A DNA stretch of 64,000 nt from Globodera rostochiensis (taxonomy: Eukaryota > Nematoda > Chromadorea > Rhabditida > Heteroderidae): positions 5,175,254-5,239,253 of the forward strand of contig JAEVLN010000001.1 in assembly GCA_018350325.1 (NCBI GenBank), in the 5' to 3' direction. Positions 22,197-33,490 of this stretch are shown here, piece after piece. The notes below the pieces were generated by a model. The model made no database searches. It saw only the letters and a program-made list of their open reading frames with translations, and had not been told where the DNA came from. The position numbers and the translations under genes are program-made. How positions within the stretch are numbered: the stretch's first letter is position 1; each line of letters opens with the position of its first letter.

Positions 22197-24501
22197 TCAA
22201 ACAAATGCAAAAAACGAAGGATTAGGACTGCTGGAACATCTTCTGAAAACGACCAAAGCCGGGCGTAGGGTCGGACATCGGACTAAACGCAACGAAGTCG
22301 AAATAAAAAGGACAAAGCAAAAGCACCTGTCCCAAATGGCACTCGAGGAACGTCTCTTCGGGTATTTCTTTCTGATGTGCTTGAAGAAGTCGAGGACCGT
22401 CGGCTGCTGAATACGTCCGAAGTACTGCTCAATGTTTTGCACCGTCTGAACGCTCCGAATGGCCAGAATGTGCGGTGCCAGGGCCTCTTCTGTAACAGAG
22501 AGTCAACTACAGCGTCGATTAAATTGCATATCAAATTTAACTTTGACCAATAGTCTTAAAAAAGCACCACAGTAATTACAGTTGAAGACTCACTCTGCGC
22601 CCACTTGGGAATTTGTTTCCTCGGCGAGTCCTCGGGGTCCGTCTCATCGGCCGAGGACAAATCATCAACGTTGTAGTTGTCTTCGGTAGAGGGAATCGGA
22701 ATTTTGTCCTTAGTCATGTCGTACGCACTGAACTTGGCGGTTTTTAGACCTCCGGTCACCAACTCCCGGGCAATCGATAGTAAGTTTGAAAAATCAAATT
22801 TGTTCATGACCAAACGAATCTCGGAGTCGAGACTCGGTTTTGACTTTGAAATGTCCTACTGACGGATTGCCCAACACCCCGGGGCTCCACCCCTGCTTTG
22901 CCTGATCTCCACAACTTCTTCCAATTCCGTCATGTCCACAACTTCGTCCTGTGACTGTTCCTGCGTCTCATTCTGTAAGGAATACGACAATAGCATCAAC
23001 AGAGCATTTTAGGCACTCACCTCTTTCTGACTCTCTAGTTCATCAACGGAATCAATTTGTATTGAAGCTTCGACAATTTTCGATGCTTTTTGCGCTCCAA
23101 CAATTTTTGGCGCTTTTTGCGCTCCAACAATTTTCGGCGCGTCAACAATTTTCGGCGCTTCAACAATTTTTGATTCTTTTTGTGGAGTTTTCGGGCATTT
23201 ATTGGCATTTCCTTTTAATGCGATGAAAGCAGGGGACCTTCCGATTTCAGCAATTCCGTCCGTTTTCTTCAGCTCTGCCTTGTGATTCATCGGCTTCTTG
23301 GGAGTTTTGTCAAACTTTGGCTGCACCATAATTTGATTAATTTCCTGAATGACGTGATGAAACACTTTTATATGACAAGTAATTGTTTTAAATTCTCGAA
23401 TTAAATAAAAGCAAAAAACAAATGAACTCACTCTCTCTGTTTTTGCAGCAATATTGACAATTTTTGTCCGTGCTTCGAAGGTCTTTGGCGTCTTCAACGG
23501 AGTCTTTGGAGCGCTTAATTAACTCTAAATGGTTTCAAATTGAAATTCGGAAATACCCCACGGCGGGAGTTCGTTCGTTCTTCTTACAGCTTCTGACATT
23601 TGACTGCTGTTTCGGAGTTCTGTCGGTTGGCGTTGCTGCGAGCTTCTTCTGCTCATCCGCAAATTTCTTCGCCGCGGTCTAAATCGGTTTTTGAATGTGG
23701 AAACATTGCGGACACTCAGAGACCAGCCGAGCGCGCAATTGCTCTTCCTGCTCCTTCCTTTCGGCCTCTTTGATTTGGTTGTTTTGCTGCACTCGCTTGG
23801 CCCGTTCTTCACGTTCCCTTAAATTGTGAAAAGAAAACAATTCAAATCGTTGGTTTTTATACCGTTTTGTGCGTTCCGCCTTATCCTTCAGCTGCTCCTC
23901 GCGGTTCTTCTGCGCCTTCTTGTCCCGGTCGAGTTCTTTCTCCTTTTTCGCTGTGTTCTCTAATTCTTTGAATTCGTTTATGCGTTTCATCAGCGCAATG
24001 GCCGGTTTGACCTTCCGAGATGGAGAAGGCATAACCTTTAATAAACATGGGTAAAATTAGTGCGTGGACGACAGGCGCAGCCGAGAAAATTTTTGAATTT
24101 TTCGTTGAGATAAATTCTTCCGTAAAACTTTCCTTTTTTTTTGCTGGAAAATCGATAGGTTGACTTCGCAACTTATAAGACAAAAATTAGTGAGAGAAAA
24201 AAAACCTTCGGATCTTCAAAAATGCGTTTCACATTTTGTTTTAAATCTTTTTTGGTTTCGTCGAATTCTTCCTTCTTTTTTTCAAGAGCTTTGCCGAATG
24301 TATTGTAGAAGATGTTGTCCATAATTTGATCATAATCGGCCCAATTTCTGAGCAAATAATGCGATTACTTTCAAAAGTTGTAAATTCTTACACATGACTG
24401 AAGACCGTCTTCAAAGCATCCACTTTTTTCTGAGCAGACCCAACCAATTGTCCATTTTCACATTCCATTCTGTTTGACGTTGAGCTATTTGCGTTTTTCA
24501 T
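22197..24501 (-). CDS. INCENP: INCENP, inner centromere protein (chromosomal passenger complex)
   Basis: Scaffold and activator of Aurora B kinase. Reading from the minus strand, the protein begins MKNANSSTSNR then an N-terminal helix region (WADYDQIMDNIFYNTFGKAL). It has a long charged Lys/Glu/Arg helix typical of the INCENP single-alpha-helix segment (about 23680-24030), a linker with KIV/APK repeats, and a C-terminal IN-box. The IN-box reads acidic DDLSSADETDPED, then PRKQIPKWAQ, VQNYFGRIQQPTVLDFF, and RRSSSAIWD, which corresponds to the vertebrate TSS-VW segment phosphorylated by Aurora B. At least eight exons are present; individual boundaries in the low-complexity middle are approximate. 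The exact stop is the first in-frame one after the IN-box, about 27 codons downstream. C. elegans orthologue: icp-1. Confidence 0.87.
23060..23180 (-). repeat. Short tandem repeat encoding KIV-A-(P/S)-K units in INCENP
   Basis: Units of about 15-27 nt encode successive KIVEAPK, KIVDAPK, KIVGAQKAPK and KIVGAQKASK blocks. The frame is preserved and copies differ at few bases, which points to recent local expansion inside the linker between the charged helix and the IN-box. Confidence 0.85.
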
Positions 24502-24991
24502 TTGATTCAGTTAAATCTGTTGAAATACACATTCAAAAAATGGAGGCATAAGAAATGTTAGTTAAAGAAACATCCGACTAAGGGATTGGCTGTAGAAGTT
24601 TAGGTAAGCCGAAGTTTACATATTGTAAGTACGAATATAACAATTTGGGGCTCATTTATTATAGACCAGAGTGCGGCCCCTACTTTTAGAAAGCCCATTG
24701 TATGGTTTAGCCAGCCGTTTTGTTGTTTATCTCAAAAAAGAAACAAAAAAAATTTGAAATTGGCTTTTTCGCCACTTTTGCGATGTTGGCGTAATGTTTG
24801 TTTAATGTTTATTTAAATGCCTAAATATTTTAATGCCTTTTTAATGAATGATGACAAAACAAACTCAACATATGAGCCAACAAATGGTCTATTGGAGTTA
24901 CAATTCCGTTAAATTCCCCAAAATTAGCTTCTAATTGTCCGTTTGTTCATTTTTAGCACTAAAAGAGAACATTTCTTTAAATAATACATAA
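24502..24991. promoter_or_regulatory. Divergent intergenic region between INCENP and UFD-2
   Basis: Roughly 490 bp separates the two start codons, which point away from each other, so both promoters must lie here or overlap. The stretch is AT-rich. No clear TATA box or named operator is identified. The call is positional. Confidence 0.4.
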
Positions 24992-27900
24992 ATGCCAGCC
25001 GAAGCGGCTAACTCTAACCCAAACGCCAGTTCTGTTACCACTTCAGCAGCAAATAATGCCATATCAACTCATATCGTAAGCGAAAAAAACAAGGACGAGG
25101 CGATGGTATGTAAAATGCAAAAATCAAACTGATTCATTAAATGCTCAATCGTCTTAAGGAAGTTGATGAGCAGCTTGGCAGTGACGACGTCGACATATTG
25201 CAGTCCAACCTGGAATACGCGTTCGGCGTTTCAATTGACGACAACAGCGGAATCGCCCAGCAATTTACCTCATCTCCAGAGTCGCTTTTACAGCTTCAGG
25301 ATTTGGTCCGCGCAGCCCTTTCTTCTATGGCCGGAAAAGGCTTTTTTCCACCTAAAACGATGACTTTATGTTTTACTTTAGATGAAATTGGCCAATCGCT
25401 TCTGCTGGATGAGTTGATATCGCTGGCGGTGAACATGATCAAATCCGGCGACGGTTTTGTCTCAAATAGTTCGGTCGCAAATGCTGACGACGCTCTGTCG
25501 GCGTTACTGCCCCAGTTTGGATTGGCGCTTTCGTCTGTCGCTTCGTCCGCTCTCGAATATCTCATCGGATTGCGGAACCGATGCGATTTTCTCCTCACAA
25601 AATCGGTCAAAAGAAATCAGAAATAATTTTGTTTTTTTTAAAATTGACTTTGGTTGTTTCAGAAAGACGTTGCTAAATGCGTTGCGATTTTAAATTTACT
25701 CGAAAGACGAATTATGGTTCAGTCGACTCTTTTCTTCAGAGGCCTTTTAAGTGAAAGGTTTCATTTCTTCGACGAATTTGTTATCCTTTTACTCTTTAAG
25801 GTGTTCTTACGAAAATGTGTCCGCTGTTTTCTTAGAGCGTCTTTTATCAGAGGAAATTGACACCTTTTTTGTGCACCAATTAATTTTATGTTGTCGGGAC
25901 TCGTCTTCGGTGGATTCGGCTGCTTTAGTCGAGGTAAAAAAAAATCAAAAATTTTAATTTTGCATCTTTAATTGGTTGGTTTTTAGGTTTTTAACCCCAT
26001 TTTAACGCTTATGAGGGCGCTGATTCTGAATGCCACCGCTGAACAAAAGTACAACGAAATCGTTGAGAAAATTTTTATGACTTTGAAGCAGTTGTTGGAA
26101 GTCAAATTGAGGGACAACACCCGGCCCATCGCCGAACTCGTAAATTTATTTGTTATTTTTGGTTTCGATGCTTTTGCGTTTTTTGACAGATTGTTTTACG
26201 GCCGGACTTTCACCCAAAAATAAGTTTAACCAAAAACAGAGGCCGCGAGTTCATGTCGACGTCCTTCTTAGGGCCCTTTCTCAGTCTGAGCATCGTCGGT
26301 TGCCAATCTTTCGTAATGTTTTATTCCAACATTTATTTATTTTTGGTCTGGATGTTCAGGATTTATGCTTTGAGAACGCTAGTGACGCTTTTTCCAACGC
26401 AAAACTTAGTGAAACTGAGAAGGAACAGCTGATGACAACGCACAGAGTTTGGTTAGGAAATCTTCGAGTGAGAATTTAAAATTTATTAAATTTCATTCTT
26501 TTACTCTGCCGACGTTTCTAATGCTTAACGATTTCCTTAGCTCAATCTGCACGTTGTTGTGCATGCTTTGGTGGTGAACGGTTCGACGCGCCTTCAGACT
26601 TTGGATTACATTGGCCATCTTTTGGCGACCAATCGAAAACTGTCTCAGCTTCAAGCAGACTTTTCTCAGCTTGCCAATTGTACTTCCGTGTTGAACTTGT
26701 TTTGCGTTTTGCTTTCATTGTCGGAAAAGATAGTCACTGAAAAGGTGCAGGGCGATTACCTCTTACACCCGAAGTGTCGCATTGACTCCACCGACGAGGC
26801 GCGCATTTACATGGACATAACAACGTTGGAAAGCCACCGTCAGACGTTGGGTAAACCGTACGGACTAAAAGTTTAGAGTGACTTTCTTCCATTAAGATTT
26901 GACATATACACCCAATTTCAACACTGAATGCTTTTTTTTGACTGTTGAATATATGCGAATAAGGTCAGTAGACGAACTCGTTGTCAGAATTACGTCAGAT
27001 TGATTTGCGTTCAGTTTGATTGCCATGATGAATGCACATTCGCGACTCCGACGCTTTTACATCGGCGACATTCGGCGGCGAGTGCAAGAGATGGAGGAAC
27101 GTCTGAAGAGTTTGGGTGCCTCCGCAAATGCGGCACAAAAATCGCGCATTCAAAGTGCACTGAACAAGGCCAATGAAATGGTCAAGGTATTTCTTACCAA
27201 ATATTTTCTATCAGAAAAAAGCATTTCAGCAATTCACTGTCAGTGCCGACTGCTACCAATGTTTGTTGAACGACCCGAATTTGGTAGAAAAGTGTGTGCT
27301 GTTCACTAACAAACTTCTCCGGCTGCTTCTCCAACCGATAATGCCGGCATTGTACGGATACATTTGCACCTCTCCCCCTCTTTCCCGTTTAATCCGTTTG
27401 TTTGTCAGTGGTCAGCAGAACTTCGAGCCGTCCTTTGACCGTTTCTACTCTTTTCCCGAATCATACCTGGAAGTGGCTGTCGAATTCCTCAACTTTCTAC
27501 TCAGGTGGTTGGCTAATTGCTATAATTTATTTACCTTGAATTTTAGTAACTCCAAAACTGCCAGGATTTTCCTTAAAAACCTATCCGATTTCCCGAAACA
27601 ACTGCTTCATTTACTGCTCAATTTGGAGAATATCAAAAACCCTTTCATTGCGTCTAAGGTACCTCCCCCTCCCCCTGTTTTAGCGCCAGTCCATCCTAAT
27701 TCAGATCGCCGACTTGCTTTTCATGCTGTGCCCCATGGTCAATCAGGAGGCGTCTGGCTTTTACCGCCAAATTGTCACTGACCCTCTGGCAGTTGAGGGA
27801 CTGTTCCCGGCTTTGGTCAAATTCTACTCGGCCGTCGAGACAACCGGTCAATCCTTTTGGTTGTTTTCTGTCACTGAACTAATTTCTCAATTTTAGGTTC

Positions 27901-29416
27901 ACATACCGAATTTTTCGACAAGTTTAACATTCGCCGAAACATCCAAGTCATTTTCAAGTGCATGTGGAGCGATTTGTCTCATCGTGACAGAATGGTTCAA
28001 TACGCCGGGTATTTTGTCAAAACAAAAACTTAATGTTTTCGACAATTTCATTGAGTTGAAATTCAGAGAGAGCTCACCGAGCTTTGTCCGGTTTATCAAC
28101 ATGGTCCTCAACGACACTACTTTTCTTCTTGATGAGTCGTTGGACAAATTGAAGATGATCCACGACATTGAAGCCATTCTGAGCAAGGAGACCGAATGGA
28201 ACAAACTCAGTCAGGTGTTCGACAAGCATTCGCATTTTTGACCAACAAATGGTTGATTTGTTAGGATGAACAACAGCGGAAGACCGAACAGCTCAGAGAC
28301 TCGAAAAGTCAGGTGAAAATGTGGATCCAACTCGGCAGCGATACCATGGAGCTGTTCGTCACGCTTACCAACGATGCGCCGGAAATATTCCGCAACGAAG
28401 CGCTCGGGGAAAGGGTCGCGGCAATGCTCAACCACAACCTCGTCCAGGTCGACGAGTTTTGTAGTTAGTGCACTGGACCACGAATCAGTGACCGTCCTCA
28501 ACATGTCCATGGGGCTACACTCCGTTTCCCCCTCAATTAAAAAGCGCTTATATTCGTGCCATTAAACAACTTTCTGAATTCCTTTAATTCTGGCTGTTCC
28601 TTTCATCTGTCGTATTCATTTTCTCCTTATGGGTGGAACGGGAGAACTCCATGTCCACCAAACAACCAATTTACCTTTAAACACATACCTGAATTAATTT
28701 CAGCTTTGCGGTCCAAAGTGTGCCCAACTTAAAGTGCACGATGCCATCAGTCGCTTTGAGTGGGATCCTCGCACGCTGACACAACAAATTGTTATGGTTT
28801 ATATCAACTTGGGGTCAAAAATGTTCGCTGAACAAATTGCGCAGGATGAGGTAAGGTGGTGGTCATTTATTCGAAAATTGGAAATCTAAAATTTACGCTT
28901 TCTTATTTAAGCGTTCGTACACCCCGGAGACATTTGCTACCATTCTCGAAAGGTTCAAAGCGCGGAACATTCTCACAGTCAATCATTTGGAGTTGTTCAC
29001 GCATTTGGCTGAACAGGCCGAGGCCGCGTACAAGGAGAAGATGTCATTCGAGGAGGAATTTGAGGACGAAATTCCTGAAGAGTTCAAAGGTGCGATGCCC
29101 TTCTTTTCTCAAGCAGTGCCTCCTCCCCTTTGAGATGCCCTCGTCTACACACTGATGAGCGATCCGCTCTTGTTGCCCTCGGGACAGATCTGCGACCGCA
29201 AAAACATTTTGCGCCATTTGCTCAGTGACCCGACGAATCCGTTCACTCGACAACCGCTCACAACAGACGAATTGAAACCGGGTGGGTGAGAGGAGGGGGG
29301 GGGGGGGTGGCTTTTCCTATTTCACTTATTTATTTGGCTTTTCGTGTTTAGCGGATGAACTCAAGACAAGAATCAAACGCTGGGTGCAAGAGAAGAGGGG
29401 ACAGTCGAAACGTTGA
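24992..29416 (+). CDS. ufd-2: Ubiquitin chain elongation factor E4 (UFD2/UBE4B), U-box protein
   Basis: E4/E3 ligase that extends ubiquitin chains, working with CDC-48. The reading starts [14 protein letters not shown] (24992-25105) and continues with an exon from 25159. Many exons follow, including blocks near 26011, 26559-26876, 27016, 27290-27500, 27920-28240 and 28270-28450; they encode the helical UFD2 core. The C-terminal U-box is clear at about 29137-29400: [59 protein letters not shown]. The short C-terminus after the U-box matches UBE4B/UFD-2 more than UBE4A. Exon boundaries in the core were not all resolved. A poly-G tract lies in the last intron (29296-29308). Confidence 0.9.
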
Positions 29417-29941
29417 AAAGGCAGATTAAAAGGAAGGAGCAATTGGCGATGGAAGTGACACATTTGAAGCAGCAGCTTTTGCGGGGTGTTCTGATAACGT
29501 TTTCCTATTTATATTTGGTGGGTTGGCAAAGTGCCTTCTCTCCTTCCCCCGCCCTTCCCCATTCATTTTCAACTCATTTTTGTGCGAATTATTGCGTTAT
29601 TATTTTGTTTTGTACTGACTCCGTCGACCTTTCCTCCGTTCTTTGTGTTTATTCGTCGTTCGATGTTCATTTGAATGGTTCGATTGTAATTCCCCGTGTT
29701 GTGTGATGATTGGGACAGAATGGGTGGCGAGAGGGAATCCAAAATTGAATTGTGAATCGATAAAATACGCGTATTATTTCTCAACGACAATTGAACGTTT
29801 TCTGTTTTAGTGTGCACTTACAAAAGGAATTGGTTTTGATTTCCTGCACAAATTGGTTCTGATGAAATGTTAATTGACACTTAATTTATTTTTGTCCGCT
29901 CTTTTATCAACGACAGACTCCTAGCAGACGCAGAATCGGCG
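29417..29941. other. Intergenic: UFD-2 3' flank and PDHA 5' flank
   Basis: No recognisable coding exon is present. The open frame continuing from 29413 has no domain and is probably 3' untranslated sequence. A CTCCTAGCAG acceptor-like site lies about 15 nt upstream of the next ATG. Confidence 0.6.
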
Positions 29942-31862
29942 ATGTTTCTATCCACTTTTTTGCGGCAGCCAATGGTTCGTCATGTAATTGTGCCGTTCTC
30001 CAACCGGCGTTCTTTCCTTAAGGCTTCTGCGACTTCCCTTCGTTTCATTTCCGCGGCTGTCACTGAGGCCACCCTCCAAACGCGTCCCTACAAACTCTTC
30101 AAACTCGGTGCCCTTCTTTCCTAACGAATTTTTTTATCCTAAAATTGGTCGCAGATTCGGGTCCTTCAACGGAGGTGCAATTGACGCGGGATGAAGCATT
30201 GGATTATTATCGGAAAATGCAAACGATCAGACGAATGGAAGTAGCAATTGGGGGGGGGGGAAATGCCGTATTTGCTTTTTTTTTTGTCTTTTAGACCTCC
30301 GCCAACAATCTCTATAAGGAAAAGCGCATTCGGGGCTTTTGCCATCTCTACTCCGGACAGGTTAGCGGTTAGAGGATTTTTTTCTAAACTTAAATCGAAT
30401 AAAAAAGTGGAATTGGCTTTAAAACGGGAAATTGTATACGTCAGGAAGCGTGTGCCGTTGGGATGGTGGCCGCAATTGACTCCAAAGATGCCGTGATAAC
30501 GGCCTACCGATGGTGGGTGCGTTGTAGACGGCGGCACTTTTAATTGCCCTTTTAGTCACGGATGGACGTATTTAATGGGCGCAACCGTTCAAGACATTTT
30601 GGCCGAATTGACAGGTCGAAAGAACAATTTGGGGGGGGGGGGCGGTTTCTTATTTTTAATTCTTCAGGACGCATCGCTGGAAACGTTTATGGGAAAGGTC
30701 CGGTGAACTGTGGGAAAAGGCGGCGCGGTTCAATTTTGACAATGTTTTTTGAATCCCCCAGGGGGTTCCATGCACATGTACGCTAAAAATTTCTTTGGCG
30801 GCAACGGAATCGTCGGCGCGCAAATTCCCATTGGGGCGGGCATCGCTTTTGCGATGAAATACCGGCGGCAAAAGAACATTTGTCTGGCGCTTTACGGAGA
30901 CGGGGCGGCCAACCAGGGACAGCTGTTCGAGGCCACCAACATGGCGAAGCTGTGGGGGTTGCCATGCATTTTCGTCTGCGAGAACAATGGCGTGAGTTGT
31001 CTCTGATTCTCGGTTCGGTTTCGAGACTAACAAAATGCTTTTAGTTCGGAATGGGCACGCCCGTTGAACGCGCCTCCGCGTCGACGGATTATTACACCCG
31101 GGGGTAAGGAAAGGCACGCCCCACCGGCAAAGAACCGTTGTCTTCAGCGACTACGTCCCCGGCATTTGGGTTGATGGGATGGATGTGCTGACAGTCCGCG
31201 AGGCCACCCGTTGGTGCAAGGCGTACTGTGACGCGGGCAACGGTCCTCTGATGATGGAGTTGGCCACTTACCGGTACTACGGCCATTCCATGTCGGACCC
31301 GGGCACGAGGTGAGCGAGCGGGGGGGGGGGGAAGGGGACAAAAATAATCGAGGGCTCTTGTCAGTTACCGCACTCGGGACGAGATCCAGGAGGTGCGCAA
31401 GAGTCGGGACCCCATCACCAGCTTCAAGGACCGGATCATCACCGCGGGACTCGTCTCTGAGGACGACCTAAAGGTGGGCGGCGAAACGGACTTGTTGCGT
31501 CCCTTGCATCAGAATTAGCATAATTATTGAGGGAAATGCTTTAGCTTTAAATGATTTACGGAAGTCCCCTTTAGGAGATCGACAAGGCAGTGCGTAAGCA
31601 GGTGGACGAGGCCGTGAAAGTGGCGCTTTCGGACGAAGGTACGCTTTTTGTTTCCGGGGAGATACGGCGCTGGGGCTTTTTCGCTTGCACAATTCAATTT
31701 CTGTCTTCAGTTTTGCCCCCGGAGGCGCTTTTCGCCGATTTGTATGCCAACACTCCGCCGCTTCCGGTCCGCGGGACGACCGCCGACGCAACCGTCACGC
31801 AGCCTTTTGTGAGCACGGCGGAACTGTTGAGGAAAATAGGGAGGGAGCCGAAGAATTACTGA
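29942..31862 (+). CDS. pdha-1: Pyruvate dehydrogenase E1 component subunit alpha
   Basis: Thiamine-diphosphate subunit of the mitochondrial pyruvate dehydrogenase complex. Exons: 29942-30107, 30155-30240, 30295-30360, 30445-30512, 30556-30614, 30668-30697, 30762-30991, 31045-31103, 31148-31309, 31365-31473, 31575-31638, 31711-31862. The first exon is Arg/Ser/Phe-rich, suiting a mitochondrial presequence. Motifs: [36 protein letters not shown], the ThDP/Mg2+ motif [54 protein letters not shown]. The serines of the phosphorylation loop targeted by PDH kinase (HSMSDPG and SYR) are retained. Poly-G tracts occur in two introns (30250-30260, 31320-31331) and before exon 6. All introns are GT-AG. 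Confidence 0.97.
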
Positions 31863-32640
31863 CCGAACGGATAGAATTTGTCGATGGCGGTGACATAAAC
31901 GCGACAGAAGCGATCGATTGGATAGGAGCATTTTAATTAGTCGAATGTTGTTTCATATTTATCGTTACACACCCCCCGATGAGAGAGACGATTCAGAGGG
32001 CAAATTATTGTTTTGTGAGAGACCGACCGGAAGCATTGATTAGGATTACGAATTTACGTTGGTGACCTTTCGCATTGTTCTCATTCATTTCTTTCCATTA
32101 GTTTCGGGTCCAAGCGCAATACTTCTGACCCAATAATCTGCTGAGGGTGGGGGGGGGGATTTGTGCGTCCAAATAAGCAAACGAAATGGTGTCGTCGGCG
32201 GGGAGGTTTCCAGGTGACTTTAGCCTTCCCCCGCAACCCATTCTACAAAACAAATACCCCCAGACACTCGCTCGCCCGTCTTCTACGTAGTCCCAGCCTG
32301 ATTCCGTACTCTTCCTGAACCCCCCCCCCCCACAGACATTCTTTTCACAGGACCGACTCCGACCATTGCTATGACGCCCTCCTTCCGCTCCAATTGGGGA
32401 ATGTTCGAATTCGGGTCAAAATGGAGTCAGATTCGGATTGCATGACGCCGAAAACTTCTTGAAATTCTTTTTAACGCCTTTTAAATTTTATTTATTGAAA
32501 ATGGCTGGAGATTGTTCAACCAAATGTTCGAATTCGGGTTCGACATCCGCAAAATCTGCGCTCGAATTCGTTACATACGTAATACGTAAAAAATGCGTTA
32601 AGAACTCGGCGAAATGTCCACACAAGTCTGTCTGCTTTTC
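31863..32640. other. Intergenic
   Basis: No domain-bearing frame. A 16-mer, ATGTTCGAATTCGGGT, occurs directly repeated at 32401-32416 and 32524-32539. Poly-G (32149-32158) and poly-C (32321-32332) tracts are present. Confidence 0.55.
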
Positions 32641-32642
32641 AG

Positions 32643-32651
32643 TATAAATAG
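32643..32651 (+). promoter_or_regulatory. TATA-box-like core promoter
   Basis: The sequence TATAAATAG is followed about 20 nt later by a pyrimidine-rich initiator-like TCACTATTCTCA and then a short intronless reading frame at 32697. The geometry fits a TATA-driven promoter; most genes in this window lack a TATA box. Confidence 0.45.
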
Positions 32652-32696
32652 ACAGGGATTTTCACTATTCTCACTTTTTTCCTTCTCATTTTCATA

Positions 32697-32873
32697 ATGG
32701 ACTTCGGTAACTTGCACCCTGTTGAATGGGTACGCATTGCTCTTTTCCGTACCATGGAAGAGGTGTACGCGTACGCTGCGGCACGTGGTTGCCATCCGTG
32801 TTTGCAGTCCGAGCTGCGCGTGTACTTCCAATGCTATCGCATGAGACATCATGGTTGCACATACCGATTGTAA
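32697..32873 (+). CDS. Small intronless reading frame (58 aa), unknown function
   Basis: The frame begins MDFGNLHPVEWVRIALF and ends CYRMRHHGCTYRL. It has four cysteines (CHPC, C, C) and an aromatic/basic C-terminal half, with no signal peptide or known domain. Support for a real gene is the TATA-like promoter 46 nt upstream, the initiator-like sequence and a clean ATG context. Against it are the short length and the absence of a recognised family. It could equally be a non-coding transcript or a degraded copy of a larger gene. Confidence 0.3.
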   Translation: MDFGNLHPVEWVRIALFRTMEEVYAYAAARGCHPCLQSELRVYFQCYRMRHHGCTYRL

Positions 32874-33490
32874 ATAATTTGAATAGAATTTATTTAAATT
32901 TGAACAACTTAAGAAAGGCTGAGTATAATGAACAGGGGATGATCGTCCTAGCTAAAGCTGGGTACCACAACCACAACTGAGGACGACGACAACACCCAAA
33001 ACTAACCCAAACGGCCCTCTTTAGGGCCACAATAATCAAATGGACGAAAGTGACTGATTTATTTTGCATTGTCGGCAAAATAGGCGATAAATTTTCTATT
33101 AAAGGTTCGGGTGCCCATTATGGACAATTTGGGATGGTTGCAATTCTAACCCAGACTCTAATAGTGTGAATTGCGAAGACAAAACAAGCAAAAGAGGATT
33201 CCTTTGGGTCTAAGGGCAATAAATACGTCGGTGAGAGGGATTTGTGCGTCAAAAGAAGCAAAAGAAATGGTGTCGGTGGGGAGGAATTGGGGTTGGAACT
33301 TTGGGGGGTGGGGGGGTGGGGGAGTTGAGCCGATGATTGGGGGGGGGCAATTTGTGTGGAAGAGAGTGAATTGCGCGACTGGCGTAAGATTGGGCTGACA
33401 AATGAACGACCAACTCTTGGGGGGGGGGAATTGGGCGGATTTTGCAGGAGGGCACCATTCAATCGCAAACGCTTCCCAATCGCAGCAGCA

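Noticed and set aside
29413..29706. Open frame continuing from the UFD-2 stop region.
   Set aside because: UFD-2 ends shortly after its U-box, as in the family; this frame is out of phase and looks like 3' untranslated sequence.
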